A DNA stretch of 64,000 nt from an uncultured Chlamydiaceae bacterium (GTDB lineage Bacteria; Chlamydiota; Chlamydiia; Chlamydiales; Chlamydiaceae). How positions within the stretch are numbered: the first letter of the stretch is position 1; the number at the start of each line of letters is the position of its first letter. The notes beneath the pieces are model-generated. The model saw nothing but the letters and a program-made list of their open reading frames with translations, made no database searches and had not been told where the DNA came from. The position numbers and the translations under genes are program-made. The DNA lies in the NCBI GenBank assembly GCA_937884635.1, contig CALGBW010000044.1:1-64000 (forward strand), in the 5' to 3' direction. Below, piece by piece: positions 1 through 8,508 of this stretch.

Positions 1-732
1 GTCCAAATTATAGGGGATAAATTTGGTAACTATGTGCATCTAGGTGAGAGAGATTGTACAATACAGAGACGTCGCCAAAAATTGATAGAAGAGGCTCCCA
101 GTCCTATTTTGACCCCTGAGATTAGAGTAAAAGTAGGGAAAATGGCGGTAGAGCTCGCTAAAAGTGCGGGATATCATTCAGTCGGTACGGTTGAATTTTT
201 GCTAGATCAGAACCGTAAATTTTATTTTATGGAGATGAATACGCGCATTCAAGTCGAGCATACAATTACGGAAGAGGTGACTGGTATAGATCTCCTCAAA
301 GCGCAAATTCGTGTTGCCATGCAAGAAAAATTGCCCTGGAAACAGAAAAATATCGAATTTAAAGGGCACGTTATTCAATGCAGAATCAACGCGGAGGATC
401 CAAGCAATAATTTTGCTCCATCTCCAGGTAGATTAGAATATTATTTACCTCCCGCAGGTCCTTCGGTTCGTGTAGACGGGGCATGTTATAGCGGGTATTC
501 AATTCCCCCTCATTATGATTCTATGATAGCGAAAGTAATAGCTAAGGGCAAAGATAGAACCGAGGCTGTGGCTATTATGAAAAGGGCATTGAAAGAGTTT
601 CATATTGGAGGAGTCAATTCAACGATTCCTTTCCACCAGTTCATGATGGATAATCCTAGATTTCTTCAATCGGATTACGACATCAACTATATAGACGGTT
701 TGCTAGAACAAGGAAATTCTTTAATTGGCTAG
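1..732 (+). CDS. accC: Acetyl-CoA carboxylase, biotin carboxylase subunit (C-terminal part, cut by window edge)
   Basis: The frame is open from base 1 (VQIIGDKFGNYVHLGERDC), so the gene starts before the window. This is the C-terminal half of an ATP-grasp biotin carboxylase, which carboxylates biotin on AccB in the first step of fatty acid synthesis. Visible family motifs are HLGERDCTIQRRRQKLIEEA, the metal-binding FMEMNTRIQVEH segment with the catalytic arginine and Glu, and the C-terminal GHVIQCRINAEDP. The stop is at 730-732. In chlamydiae accB normally lies just upstream and rplM downstream, as seen here. The following 120-bp gap probably carries the rplM promoter. Identity is very secure; only the N-terminus is missing. 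Confidence 0.97.
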   Translation, partial: VQIIGDKFGNYVHLGERDCTIQRRRQKLIEEAPSPILTPEIRVKVGKMAVELAKSAGYHSVGTVEFLLDQNRKFYFMEMNTRIQVEHTITEEVTGIDLLKAQIRVAMQEKLPWKQKNIEFKGHVIQCRINAEDPSNNFAPSPGRLEYYLPPAGPSVRVDGACYSGYSIPPHYDSMIAKVIAKGKDRTEAVAIMKRALKEFHIGGVNSTIPFHQFMMDNPRFLQSDYDINYIDGLLEQGNSLIG

Positions 733-852
733 CGAATCATTCGATAAAATACATACATTGTAATAAGCTAGAAGTCCTTTAAACTCTTTTTATTGGAAAA
801 AAACAGCGGCAAAACTATAATTTGGCCTCTCTGATAAGGTGGTTATACTGTT

Positions 853-1302
853 ATGGAAAAAAGAAAATACACGAGAACAACCGTGGCTAAATCTTCTAAT
901 CAACAGAAGTCATGGTATGTTGTTGATGCTACTGGCAAAACTCTTGGAAGACTATCTTCAGAAGTAGCAAAAATTTTGAGAGGAAAGCATAAAGTTGACT
1001 TTACACCTCATGTTTCTATGGGGGATGGTGTTATTGTCATTAATGCTGAAAAAGTGCGTTTGACCGGCTCTAAAAAAGCTCAGAAAGTTTACCGATACTA
1101 CACAGGATATATTTCTGGTATGAGGGAGATTCCTTTTGAAAATATGCTAGCTAGAAAACCAGCGTATATCATTGAGCATGCCATCAAGGGTATGATGCCT
1201 AAAACTCGATTGGGCAAACAGCAGTTGAAGTCTTTACGAATTGTAAAAGGTGACTCATATGAAGCTTTCGAGTCACAAAAACCGGTAGTATTAGCCGTTT
1301 AA
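853..1302 (+). CDS. rplM: 50S ribosomal protein L13
   Basis: Encodes 149 residues, the usual L13 length. L13 is an early assembly protein of the large ribosomal subunit. Recognisable motifs are [53 protein letters not shown] and the [11 protein letters not shown] loop. The ATG at 853 begins [10 protein letters not shown]. rpsI follows after 13 bp, the standard rplM-rpsI operon of bacteria. Confidence 0.97.
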   Translation: MEKRKYTRTTVAKSSNQQKSWYVVDATGKTLGRLSSEVAKILRGKHKVDFTPHVSMGDGVIVINAEKVRLTGSKKAQKVYRYYTGYISGMREIPFENMLARKPAYIIEHAIKGMMPKTRLGKQQLKSLRIVKGDSYEAFESQKPVVLAV

Positions 1303-1315
1303 TTTGGAGTAACCT

Positions 1316-1717
1316 GTGGGAAAAAGTACAATACAAGAATCCGTTGCAACAGGAAGGAGGAAACAAGCTGTTTCCAGCGTCCGTTTGCGTCCAGGAAACG
1401 GAAAAATCGATGTAAACGGTAGAGCTTTTGAGGAATACTTTCCGTTAGAAATTCAGAGAGAGACCGTGCTAGCTCCACTAAAAATGGTTGGTAGCCTTGA
1501 TCAGTATGATTTGGTTATCCGTGTTAACGGTGGGGGCATTCAAGGACAAGTGATTGCTACTCGTTTGGGATTAGCAAGAGCTGTTTTGAAAGAGAAAGAG
1601 GAAGCAAGACAAGAGTTAAAAAGCCAAGGGTTTCTTACTCGAGATCCTAGGAAGAAAGAACGTAAGAAATACGGTCATAAGAAAGCTCGTAAGAGTTTCC
1701 AATTCTCCAAACGTTAA
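1316..1717 (+). CDS. rpsI: 30S ribosomal protein S9
   Basis: Encodes 133 residues. S9 sits in the head of the small subunit and its basic C-terminal tail reaches the P-site tRNA. Motifs include [37 protein letters not shown] and the C-terminal [18 protein letters not shown] ending in SKR, the diagnostic S9 tail. The start is GTG at 1316, supported by a GGAG Shine-Dalgarno sequence about 7 bases upstream. It is the last gene of the rplM-rpsI operon and is followed at once by a strong bidirectional terminator. Confidence 0.97.
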   Translation: MGKSTIQESVATGRRKQAVSSVRLRPGNGKIDVNGRAFEEYFPLEIQRETVLAPLKMVGSLDQYDLVIRVNGGGIQGQVIATRLGLARAVLKEKEEARQELKSQGFLTRDPRKKERKKYGHKKARKSFQFSKR

Positions 1718-1737
1718 TAGCGTTGGTTTCGTTTATA

Positions 1738-1771
1738 AAGAGGGGCTTAAAAGAAAGCCCCTCTTTTTTTT
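1738..1771. terminator. Bidirectional terminator between rpsI and nlpC
   Basis: A GAGGGGCTT...AAAGCCCCTC hairpin is followed by eight T on the plus strand, with A-rich sequence on the other side. It separates convergent genes. The stop codon of the minus-strand NlpC gene lies inside the left arm, so the last residues of that protein are encoded by the terminator stem. Confidence 0.85.
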
Positions 1772-2628
1772 GGTATGCCGAATACGACTTCTCGTTGTTC
1801 ATTGGCAAAGCAGTACATGTTGTTCTTAAAGAATTCCCCATTTTCTCCTAACTTCACGTAGGTAATTTTTTTTAGCCGTTCGACAGCGTGAACAAGCATG
1901 GAATGATTGATTTTCATCATAACGTGATTGATCCGGTTCTCTGTCTTATGCTTGAGAAAGATAAGCCCTCCAGTAGGAAGAGAATGAAAATCAGCGACTG
2001 GTTCACATTCTCTATACTGATCCCTTGCGTTTCTTGGGAGACTGTATCCTTGGGATTGATAGAGTAGATGAATAAATCCTGAACAATCGACTCCTATATT
2101 GGGTAGGGTTTGATGTATGCAACGCCCACCCCATACATATGGGATGCCAATGAAGAGTTCCGTCAGTGCGAGTAATTGTTTGATAGAGGTTGGTTGAGAT
2201 AAGAACCGAACATGCTTTGTATTGCAAAAGGGAATGCCTTTTGTTTTGTATTTGGAATGTAGGTACTGCACGATCTCTATAGGAAGGAGTACACGGCCTT
2301 TACTTGTCATAGATAAGGGTGTGCCGAAGGGAAGGGGAAGGCCCCAGGGAGAGAGATAAGCATCGAAGGTGTTAACAACAGCATTAGGGGTGCAATAATC
2401 TTCAACTCCTATACACTCATCAAAGGATAATACCTTACCCGGATAAGGCACCCAATGCGGGGAGTGAAAAATCAGTTGTGAGTAGGCATAGGTTGTTCTG
2501 TTATTAGAAAGTAGGCGTTCGCCAAATAAGATTTGTGTTTCTAGGCCACTGGAAGAGGTAAAATCACAGATAGAAGAACACAGTTGATAGTGTCGCATAT
2601 AGTTATTATTTTTTCGGTAATCATACAA
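1747..2628 (-). CDS. NlpC/P60-family peptidoglycan peptidase (CT127-type)
   Basis: A protein of up to 293 residues. The C-terminal part is an NlpC/P60 cysteine peptidase: catalytic Cys in GVDCSGFIHLLYQSQGYSLP, then INHVMMKI and LVHAVE supplying candidate His residues, and YVWGGRC before the Cys as in the family. The N-terminal part (about 1-150) would be an SH3-like targeting region. Such enzymes cut peptide stems of peptidoglycan, and chlamydiae make a transient septal peptidoglycan that needs remodelling. The longest frame starts at TTG 2628 directly after GGGGG. An in-frame ATG at 2598 (MRHYQLC) is an alternative, and neither has a well-spaced Shine-Dalgarno. The position after rpsI matches CT127 of C. 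trachomatis. Confidence 0.85.
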   Translation of the reverse strand: MYDYRKNNNYMRHYQLCSSICDFTSSSGLETQILFGERLLSNNRTTYAYSQLIFHSPHWVPYPGKVLSFDECIGVEDYCTPNAVVNTFDAYLSPWGLPLPFGTPLSMTSKGRVLLPIEIVQYLHSKYKTKGIPFCNTKHVRFLSQPTSIKQLLALTELFIGIPYVWGGRCIHQTLPNIGVDCSGFIHLLYQSQGYSLPRNARDQYRECEPVADFHSLPTGGLIFLKHKTENRINHVMMKINHSMLVHAVERLKKITYVKLGENGEFFKNNMYCFANEQREVVFGIPKKRGAFF

Positions 2629-3121
2629 CCCCCATATACTCTTGCCAAGAAGTTCTTATATGAATTGGTTAATGACCAAAACGCTTGTTTGTTGGGATAT
2701 AGGATGAGTTAGACGTCACTATGTCAGTTAGCTACCTCATCCATAAAGACAACAGGGTGATTAAGAAAGGAACGGCTTTAGTTACTAGGACTTTTTCAAG
2801 CAAAACAGGTTGCTAAACCCTTTCTTGATAGATCAGGAATGAGAAGAGATCACAAACGTCGTTGCTTTTGCTGCTTGAGAAATCATTTCTTTAGGAATTA
2901 AAGTACATCCAGGAATAAGGATGGGAAGTATAAAAATGAGTAAATAACGTTTCATAAATTATGTAATAAAATTTCGTTTGTTTTATTTCATAATGTTAAT
3001 TAATTTTTGTTATTGATCTCAATAATTTTTTACATCCTATTTTTGATCGGATGTTTTCTATTTTTTTAAAAAGTTTATTTTTATAAGCTCTCTTTCTTTT
3101 TATTTTATCATATGTGTTTTC
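2629..3121. other. Intergenic region between nlpC and the esterase
   Basis: A 490-bp AT-rich divergent spacer. Apart from the possible small lipoprotein frame at 2833-2955, it contains T-rich sequence (2960-3110) that should hold the promoter of the esterase-tsaC-dipeptidase operon. No RNA gene is seen. Confidence 0.5.
2833..2955 (-). CDS. Possible 40-residue lipoprotein
   Basis: A short minus-strand frame encodes MKRYLLIFILPILIPGC followed by 23 residues ending in ISSHS. It looks like a lipoprotein signal peptide: basic start, hydrophobic core, and a Gly-Cys pair at residues 16-17 resembling a lipobox (LIPGC). It lies alone in the 490-bp space between nlpC and the esterase. No clear Shine-Dalgarno precedes the ATG. 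No homologue is recognised. It could be a real small envelope protein, the decayed N-terminus of a longer lipoprotein, or chance. Confidence 0.4.
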   Translation of the reverse strand: MKRYLLIFILPILIPGCTLIPKEMISQAAKATTFVISSHS

Positions 3122-3835
3122 ATGGAATATACGTGTCGCTCTCGTTTTTTAGGAGGAGTTGAATGCATTGAATTCCTAGGTGATGCTAATGCTCCTGTTA
3201 TTATTTTTTGCCATGGGTATGGTGGGGATGCAAGTCATTTAACCTTTTTCCCAGAGGTTTGTCAATTTTCTCATTGTCGTCCTACTTGGATTTTCCCCAG
3301 AGGTATAGAGAGTTTATCATGGGGAGGAGGGAGAGCCTGGTTCCCTTTAGATGAAGAGGTATTTCAGGATTTGATTCGGCTACCACAGTCTGAAGCTAGC
3401 GCGAAAGAAAAATTCGAGCGTCTATTTGATATCGATTTTCGTAAACCTAGGCAGGCATTAGAGGCGTTGATTGACGCAGTGCATAGACCTCGTTCAGAAA
3501 TAATTATCGGAGGTTTTAGCCAAGGGGCTATGATGACCACGGAGTTGATGTTACATGCACATGAACCCTTTTTAGGTGCCTTGATTTGTTCTGGAGCTTT
3601 TTTATTGCATAAAGAGTGGGATTCTCTTGCACGTTCTTGTCCAAAAACACCTTTTATCCAAAGTCATGGAACGGATGATGAAATCATACCATATTTTTTA
3701 GGGAAGGAATTGTATCGCACTTTGCAACAGGGATTGTATGGTGAGTTAATAACTTTCTCTGGAGGACATGAAATACCCTCTATTTTCCTGCGGAATCTGC
3801 AAAGTACAATTATGAACTGGGAGCAACAACGGTAG
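3122..3835 (+). CDS. Alpha/beta-hydrolase esterase, carboxylesterase/lysophospholipase type (CT136-like)
   Basis: Encodes 237 residues of the alpha/beta-hydrolase fold. The oxyanion-hole region is IFCHGYGGDAS, the nucleophile elbow is GGFSQGAMM, the acid is in HGTDDEIIP and the histidine in SGGHEIPS. This order and spacing match the phospholipase/carboxylesterase (Abhydrolase_2) group. The substrate is not determined by sequence; a lipid or short ester is likely. No signal peptide is seen, so it is probably cytoplasmic. tsaC starts 5 bp after the stop, and the dipeptidase 4 bp after that, giving a tight three-gene operon corresponding to CT136-CT138. Confidence 0.82.
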   Translation: MEYTCRSRFLGGVECIEFLGDANAPVIIFCHGYGGDASHLTFFPEVCQFSHCRPTWIFPRGIESLSWGGGRAWFPLDEEVFQDLIRLPQSEASAKEKFERLFDIDFRKPRQALEALIDAVHRPRSEIIIGGFSQGAMMTTELMLHAHEPFLGALICSGAFLLHKEWDSLARSCPKTPFIQSHGTDDEIIPYFLGKELYRTLQQGLYGELITFSGGHEIPSIFLRNLQSTIMNWEQQR

Positions 3836-3840
3836 TTTTC

Positions 3841-4674
3841 ATGGCTTATTTACAACCTTTAGCAGAGGCAAAAGAGGCATTAAGTAAAGGAAAGCCCATT
3901 GCATTCCCTACAGATACGGTATATGGGTTAGGGGTTAGCTATGCATTAGATCCCTATGCAGAACAGTTATTTTCTTTAAAGCGGAGGGATAAAGCAAAGT
4001 CAGTTGCTATCTATGTCTCAGATAGGGAAGAAGTAGAGTTTTTCTCTAAACAAAAATTATCTGCAGATACAGTGCGATTAATAGAGGCATTTATGCCTGG
4101 CCCTATCACGTTAATTATAGATCATGCTAACCCTCTTTTTTCTCAAAAACGATTAGGGTTTCGTATGATCCCTCATCCTGTAGTTCAGGAGCTATTGGCT
4201 ACAGCTGGTCCTATTCTTGCAACCTCAGCGAATATTTCAGGAAAGCCATCTGCTGTTACCCCTGCGGATGTTTTAGATGACTTTTCTTCGGAAGACATTG
4301 GTATTATTCCGGGAGAATGCTCCTATGGATTGGAGTCAACAGTAATTAGTGTAGGGCCTTTGCAAATATATCGAGAAGGGATTCTTTCTAAAGAAGATAT
4401 AGAAAAGGTATTGATGCGAGACATTCCTGTTGTTGCGTCGACTCCAGCTTTCTTGCAACATGTACGCATACATGTCGTGGCAAATGAAGACTTATTAGAA
4501 GAATTTTTATGTGCGCATCCTGATTTTCAAGGGGTAATTTGCAAGTCTCCAACGCCTCAGACATTTTTTCCTAGCCTCAGAAAGGCATTTCGGTCAATAC
4601 CAGCTGAGATAGTCTTTGTATATAACCCTCAAGATTCATTATACCCCGAGTTACGTTCGTATTTGTCTCGATAG
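3841..4674 (+). CDS. L-threonylcarbamoyladenylate synthase, YrdC/Sua5 family
   Basis: Encodes 277 residues. The YrdC domain covers about residues 1-190: FPTDTVYGLGVS, KRRDKAKSVAIYV, MPGPITLIID, RLGFRMIPHP and LATSANISGKPS, then the ESTVISV strand. The enzyme makes threonylcarbamoyl-AMP from Thr, bicarbonate and ATP, the first step of the t6A modification of ANN-decoding tRNAs. A C-terminal extension of about 85 residues is longer than in TsaC but does not clearly resemble the Sua5 domain. It is the middle gene of the operon and matches the ywlC-type gene CT137. Confidence 0.9.
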   Translation: MAYLQPLAEAKEALSKGKPIAFPTDTVYGLGVSYALDPYAEQLFSLKRRDKAKSVAIYVSDREEVEFFSKQKLSADTVRLIEAFMPGPITLIIDHANPLFSQKRLGFRMIPHPVVQELLATAGPILATSANISGKPSAVTPADVLDDFSSEDIGIIPGECSYGLESTVISVGPLQIYREGILSKEDIEKVLMRDIPVVASTPAFLQHVRIHVVANEDLLEEFLCAHPDFQGVICKSPTPQTFFPSLRKAFRSIPAEIVFVYNPQDSLYPELRSYLSR

Positions 4675-4678
4675 TTTT

Positions 4679-5656
4679 ATGGTTGTCGATTTACACTGTG
4701 ATTTATTATCACATCCCACATTTCATCATGATGATCCTGCTGTTCGCTGTTCGCCTTCACAGTTAATAGAGGGGAAAGTGCATTGTCAGGTATGTGCTAT
4801 TTTCACGGAAGGAGGAAGAAAGGGCATCAGTTTAGATGAGCAAAACAGTCTCTTTTTTTCTCTGCCTAAAGGGGATCCACGTATTTTGCATATAACCTAT
4901 GACAACCCGTATATTCTGAATGATGCACAAGAAACACTGCAAATTGTACGTAGTATAGAAAATGCATCTGGATTAGGAGATGAAGATGTTCCGTTAGAAG
5001 AGATTTTTCATAAACTAGCACAGCTAGTTGGTGAAGGACCGGTTGCCTACTTAGGATTGGTTTGGAATGGACGTAATCGCTTTGGTGGGGGTGTTTTAGA
5101 TCCTTATCCGCTGACTTCTGATGGGAAGTATTTGTTAGAATGGATGCATGAGTTACGTATTCCAGTGGATTTAAGCCATTGCTGTGATCGATTGGCAGAT
5201 GATATCCTGGATTATACTCTGGATAAATTACCCAATATGCCTGTTTTAGCTAGTCACTCTAATTTCCGTTCTGTGCAGGCCGCTCCAAGGAATTTGTTAG
5301 ATCCACATGCGAAGGAAATAGCGCATAGGGGGGGAGTGATCGGCATGAATATCGTGAACTATTTTGTGGGTTCTTCGTTAAAAGATCTGCAAAAACATCT
5401 TGCTCATGCAAAGGAATTGGGTATTCTGAATCGGCTTGTTTTAGGTACGGACTTCTTTTATTCTGAAGAAGCACATAAGTTTTTCCCAGACTGTTCAACA
5501 GCTCGGGATCATTTATATGTACGATCGATAATAGAAGAATATTTGCCAGAGGATGAGGCTGATCAACTATTAAGGGGAACGGCGTCTGTATTCCTGCAGG
5601 AAGAAATAGTAAGACAAAAAGATAGAATCCAAGGACAAGAAATTCCATTATTTTAG
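4679..5656 (+). CDS. Membrane-dipeptidase-like metallohydrolase, peptidase family M19
   Basis: Encodes 325 residues from the ATG at 4679 (MVVDLHCDLLSHP). A longer in-frame extension would overlap tsaC and is unlikely. Family M19 zinc ligands are visible: DLHCD near the N-terminus, VDLSHCCD and LASHSN in the middle, and LGTDFF toward the end. Renal-dipeptidase-type enzymes cleave dipeptides, including some with D-residues. In a parasite that takes up peptides this fits either peptide scavenging or wall-peptide recycling. It is the last gene of the esterase-tsaC operon, as in CT136-138. Confidence 0.85.
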   Translation: MVVDLHCDLLSHPTFHHDDPAVRCSPSQLIEGKVHCQVCAIFTEGGRKGISLDEQNSLFFSLPKGDPRILHITYDNPYILNDAQETLQIVRSIENASGLGDEDVPLEEIFHKLAQLVGEGPVAYLGLVWNGRNRFGGGVLDPYPLTSDGKYLLEWMHELRIPVDLSHCCDRLADDILDYTLDKLPNMPVLASHSNFRSVQAAPRNLLDPHAKEIAHRGGVIGMNIVNYFVGSSLKDLQKHLAHAKELGILNRLVLGTDFFYSEEAHKFFPDCSTARDHLYVRSIIEEYLPEDEADQLLRGTASVFLQEEIVRQKDRIQGQEIPLF

Positions 5657-5872
5657 TTAATGGAATTAGGATGAAGTCATAGACCTCCCCGTTTATTGGG
5701 TCGTAAGATAAATTTGAACGCTGCAAAAAACATAGTAAATCCTGCAGAATATCCCATTCTCTTCATAATTGAGTCTAACCCCTATGTTGGTGGATTAGCG
5801 TTCTTAGCCTTTAGCTCATGGTTAAAATGTGTTAGGTAGAAAGGTAATTTTAAATCAGTAACGGTATTGCCT

Positions 5873-6460
5873 ATGTTTCACAGTGAAGTTAGAAAACTCC
5901 CTTGGTTTTCTTATATATCCCAATTTATCACAGAGCCTATTGTTAAAGTATGTTTAGGCTCTCTCTATCTGGCTTTCTTAGCTAAAATTTGCCTGTACCT
6001 GCCTTTCACTCCTGTACCGATTACGTTTCAAACTTTTGGGATTTATTCTTTAGGTAGGATTTTTTCTCCCCGTATAGCTGTTGTAACGGTAATAGCTTAT
6101 TTAGTAGAGGGGCTTTTCTTCCCTGTATTTTGTGGAAATTCTTGTGGGTGGACTGTTTTCTGTGGGCCTACAGCAGGGTATCTGTTAGCCTTTGCTCCTA
6201 GTATTGCTTTGATTTCCTGGGCTTTACCAAAATGTATGAATCGCATGCAACAAACATGTGTCTTTCTTTGTGCTTCTACTTTGATTCTAACAGTCGGCTC
6301 TCTTTGGTTATGTTGGTATCTCTATATAGTGGGGGTTACATCCTCTTTAAACGTATCTAATGCGTTAGTTCTAGGGTTCCTTCCCTTTATACCAGGAGAT
6401 ATGGTCAAAATAGCTCTTGTTTCCCTTGGAAATGTCTTTTTGCAAAGACAAGGTTCATAA
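5873..6460 (+). CDS. bioY: Biotin transporter S-component BioY
   Basis: Encodes about 195 residues, mostly hydrophobic, with five or six membrane segments. BioY signatures are LPFTPVPITFQTFG near residue 50, FFPVF, CGPTAGYLLAF and GFLPFIPGDMVK near the C-terminus. BioY binds biotin in the membrane, alone or with an ECF module. I prefer ATG 5873 (MFHSEV) over TTG 5867, which has no better ribosome site. Biotin uptake fits the biotin-dependent AccB/AccC system at the left edge. The 210-bp upstream gap is AT-rich and no riboswitch is recognised. Confidence 0.92.
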   Translation: MFHSEVRKLPWFSYISQFITEPIVKVCLGSLYLAFLAKICLYLPFTPVPITFQTFGIYSLGRIFSPRIAVVTVIAYLVEGLFFPVFCGNSCGWTVFCGPTAGYLLAFAPSIALISWALPKCMNRMQQTCVFLCASTLILTVGSLWLCWYLYIVGVTSSLNVSNALVLGFLPFIPGDMVKIALVSLGNVFLQRQGS

Positions 6461-6477
6461 AGTTTGTTTCTTTCAGA

Positions 6478-6504
6478 ATCCACTAGGCGAGAATGCCTAG
6501 TGGA
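6478..6504. terminator. Convergent hairpin between bioY and pfp
   Basis: A perfect inverted repeat (ATCCACTAGGC, 5-base loop, GCCTAGTGGAT) lies between convergent genes. There is no strong T-run directly after it, so it is a probable rather than certain terminator. Confidence 0.55.
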
Positions 6505-6531
6505 TGCGCCAAGTAGGCTTCTTTTCTACAT

Positions 6532-8169
6532 TTAGAATAGTTCCGTGGGGGAAAGTCCCGCATCCCATAGAAGCGTAAGAGGTCGCTTGTCTACCCACTC
6601 ACTTTCTTCCCGAAATTGCAGGGCTCCTGGGCAAGTATATTGATCGTATAGGAGATTTTGTTCTTGTTTACTTTGTAGATAATGTACGGCAGGGGCATCA
6701 GGTGAGACGGTTTCTGTTTTAATAACAGGAACGGATTCACCTAGGCGCTGTTCTATATGCATCATTTTATATAAGGGAGTTCCACCGCCAGACCATTGGT
6801 GATAGGAAGACGCTAGATTGTTCACTGTGACCATATAACCTGTTTTCTCTCTGACGAGAAAGAGCGCTGATAAAATACCTAAGGCTAACCCATAGTTAGA
6901 ATCGAAATTAGAAGGGAATCCAGCACGAGATTCGTAACCGAAAAAGTGCGTGACAGGGGAAAAGGCTATGGTAGGATCCAAGGTTTGAATTTCTTGATGA
7001 ACCAACGATGCTAAAAGTTCTTCCATAGCAATAAGTGATACTCGCACGTTGCCATAAGAATCACGCGCTATTAACAATTGTCTTCTCATTTCTTTAGGAA
7101 GAGACAGAAGCGTTTGTTGAGCTTCTGGTGATAAACGCTGAGTAAGTTCTTCAGGAGAAGATTGAGTTTCTATCAGTAGACAATTGAGCTCATCAATCAA
7201 ACGTTTTGTATCCGTAGCATGCTCAATAAGCCCTTCAGGAATAAGTAAGATACCATAATTTTTCCCTGTATGATAACGACGAACCAACCCCTGAGCAATT
7301 TCCTTGCTAATTTCTACTAAGGTACGATTTTGTGCGGCAATGCTTTCTCCAATGATCGTTATGTTTGGATGTGTTTGCAAACCGCACTCTAGCGTTGTGT
7401 ATGAAGCCTTCTGCCCCATTAAACGAACAAAGTGGTAATATTTCTTTGTGGAAAGAACGTCTTTAGCAAGATTTCCAATCATCTCTGTATATGTGCGACA
7501 TGAGGTGTGAAAACCTAATGAAGTTTCGATCCACTCATTTTTTAAGTCCCCATCAATAGTTTTTGGAACTCCAATGACTGTGGTTTTACAATTATGTTCC
7601 AAAAAATACTCTGCTAACATAGCTGTGTCTGTATTCGAATTATTCCCGCCTATGATAAGTAACCCATCTAGCTTGAGTTTTTTTACGTTAGCTAAGATCG
7701 TGCTTTTCTGTTCTTTGGTTTTGATTTTCTCATTGCTAGATGAGAGCATGTCAAAACCACCTACGTTGTAGTAGTCGTAGACCATAGAAACATCTAGCTC
7801 TTTGTATAATCCACGAGTTAGTCCAAGAGGACCTTGGATAAATCCAAATAAGCGATTGTTTTTATTAAAAGCTTGTAAGCCTTCGAATAACCCAATGACC
7901 ACATTGTGTCCCCCTGGAGCCTGCCCTCCTGATAGTAAAACTCCAATACGCAGAGGTTTTGATCCGACATCTTCTCCTTGACGTAGGGTTACCTCAGGGA
8001 TACGACACAGATTAGGAATATAAGGAAACAAAGGAGAATCTTCATTCGTAGCGGGGGAGATATCGTCAATGTGAAGAGAGCGAATGAGGTCTAATAGAAA
8101 TAATGTGTCTGGTCGATACCGTAAGCGTTGTAATTCAAAATAACTTTTATTAACCGAAAGTAACTCCAC
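6532..8169 (-). CDS. Diphosphate-fructose-6-phosphate phosphotransferase-like protein (first paralogue)
   Basis: Encodes 545 residues, the length of the long PPi-type phosphofructokinases, which phosphorylate fructose 6-phosphate. Motifs are LLSGGQAPGGHNVVIGL, PKTIDGDLKNEW, the MGQKASY sugar-binding segment and ILLIPEGL. The PKTIDGDL lysine is typical of PPi-users. The usual GGDDSN or GGDGSN loop reads GGNNSNTDTAM, so the metal-binding Asp is replaced by Asn. This is unlike the second copy at 37781-39442 and resembles regulatory subunits. The start is GTG 8169, chosen because AGGAG stands about 6 bases upstream. Confidence 0.88.
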   Translation of the reverse strand: MELLSVNKSYFELQRLRYRPDTLFLLDLIRSLHIDDISPATNEDSPLFPYIPNLCRIPEVTLRQGEDVGSKPLRIGVLLSGGQAPGGHNVVIGLFEGLQAFNKNNRLFGFIQGPLGLTRGLYKELDVSMVYDYYNVGGFDMLSSSNEKIKTKEQKSTILANVKKLKLDGLLIIGGNNSNTDTAMLAEYFLEHNCKTTVIGVPKTIDGDLKNEWIETSLGFHTSCRTYTEMIGNLAKDVLSTKKYYHFVRLMGQKASYTTLECGLQTHPNITIIGESIAAQNRTLVEISKEIAQGLVRRYHTGKNYGILLIPEGLIEHATDTKRLIDELNCLLIETQSSPEELTQRLSPEAQQTLLSLPKEMRRQLLIARDSYGNVRVSLIAMEELLASLVHQEIQTLDPTIAFSPVTHFFGYESRAGFPSNFDSNYGLALGILSALFLVREKTGYMVTVNNLASSYHQWSGGGTPLYKMMHIEQRLGESVPVIKTETVSPDAPAVHYLQSKQEQNLLYDQYTCPGALQFREESEWVDKRPLTLLWDAGLSPTELF

Positions 8170-8415
8170 ACATTCTCCTAAAGATGTTGCTTACTTGGAA
8201 GGAAGTTTTTCAAGAAAAGGTAAAACTCTTTACGACAGGTAGCGGGAAATCCCTCAGTTTTAATCGTGGGATGAGAGCATCTGAAAAACATTTGTTCAAA
8301 TTTTTTGAAAATTCTTCCCCGCTATCTCCTATACTAGGATTTCCCATAAATATAAACTCTACAAAACTAAAAAAACTAGCTTTTGGACCAAATGCTGAGA
8401 GTATGTGCGTTTGTG

Positions 8416-8448
8416 TAAACTACCCACAAGCTAAAAACTTGTGGGCTT
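8416..8448 (-). mobile_element. IS200/IS605-type right-end hairpin (omega-RNA 3' end relic)
   Basis: On the minus strand AAGCCCACAAG, a TTTTTAG loop and CTTGTGGG are followed by TAGTTTAC. An 8-bp perfect stem plus a TAGTTTAC-like tail just after a tnpB 3' end is the standard right-end arrangement of IS200/IS605 elements, where it also forms the 3' part of the guide omega-RNA. It lies about 60 bp downstream of the tnpB remnant on the same strand. Confidence 0.65.
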
Positions 8449-8508
8449 TAGACTTAGAATAGCCATCATGTATAGGACACGACAACAGTTCCCATCTTTC
8501 ATGGGTGT

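Noticed and set aside
4616..4678. N-terminal extension of the dipeptidase from 4616
   Set aside because: It overlaps the end of tsaC in another frame, and the conserved start DLHCDLLSH begins right after ATG 4679.
8184..8462. 92-codon plus-strand frame downstream-antisense to the pfp/IS region
   Set aside because: Its last third is encoded by the IS605 hairpin read backwards, it starts in the pfp leader, and no protein family pattern is seen.
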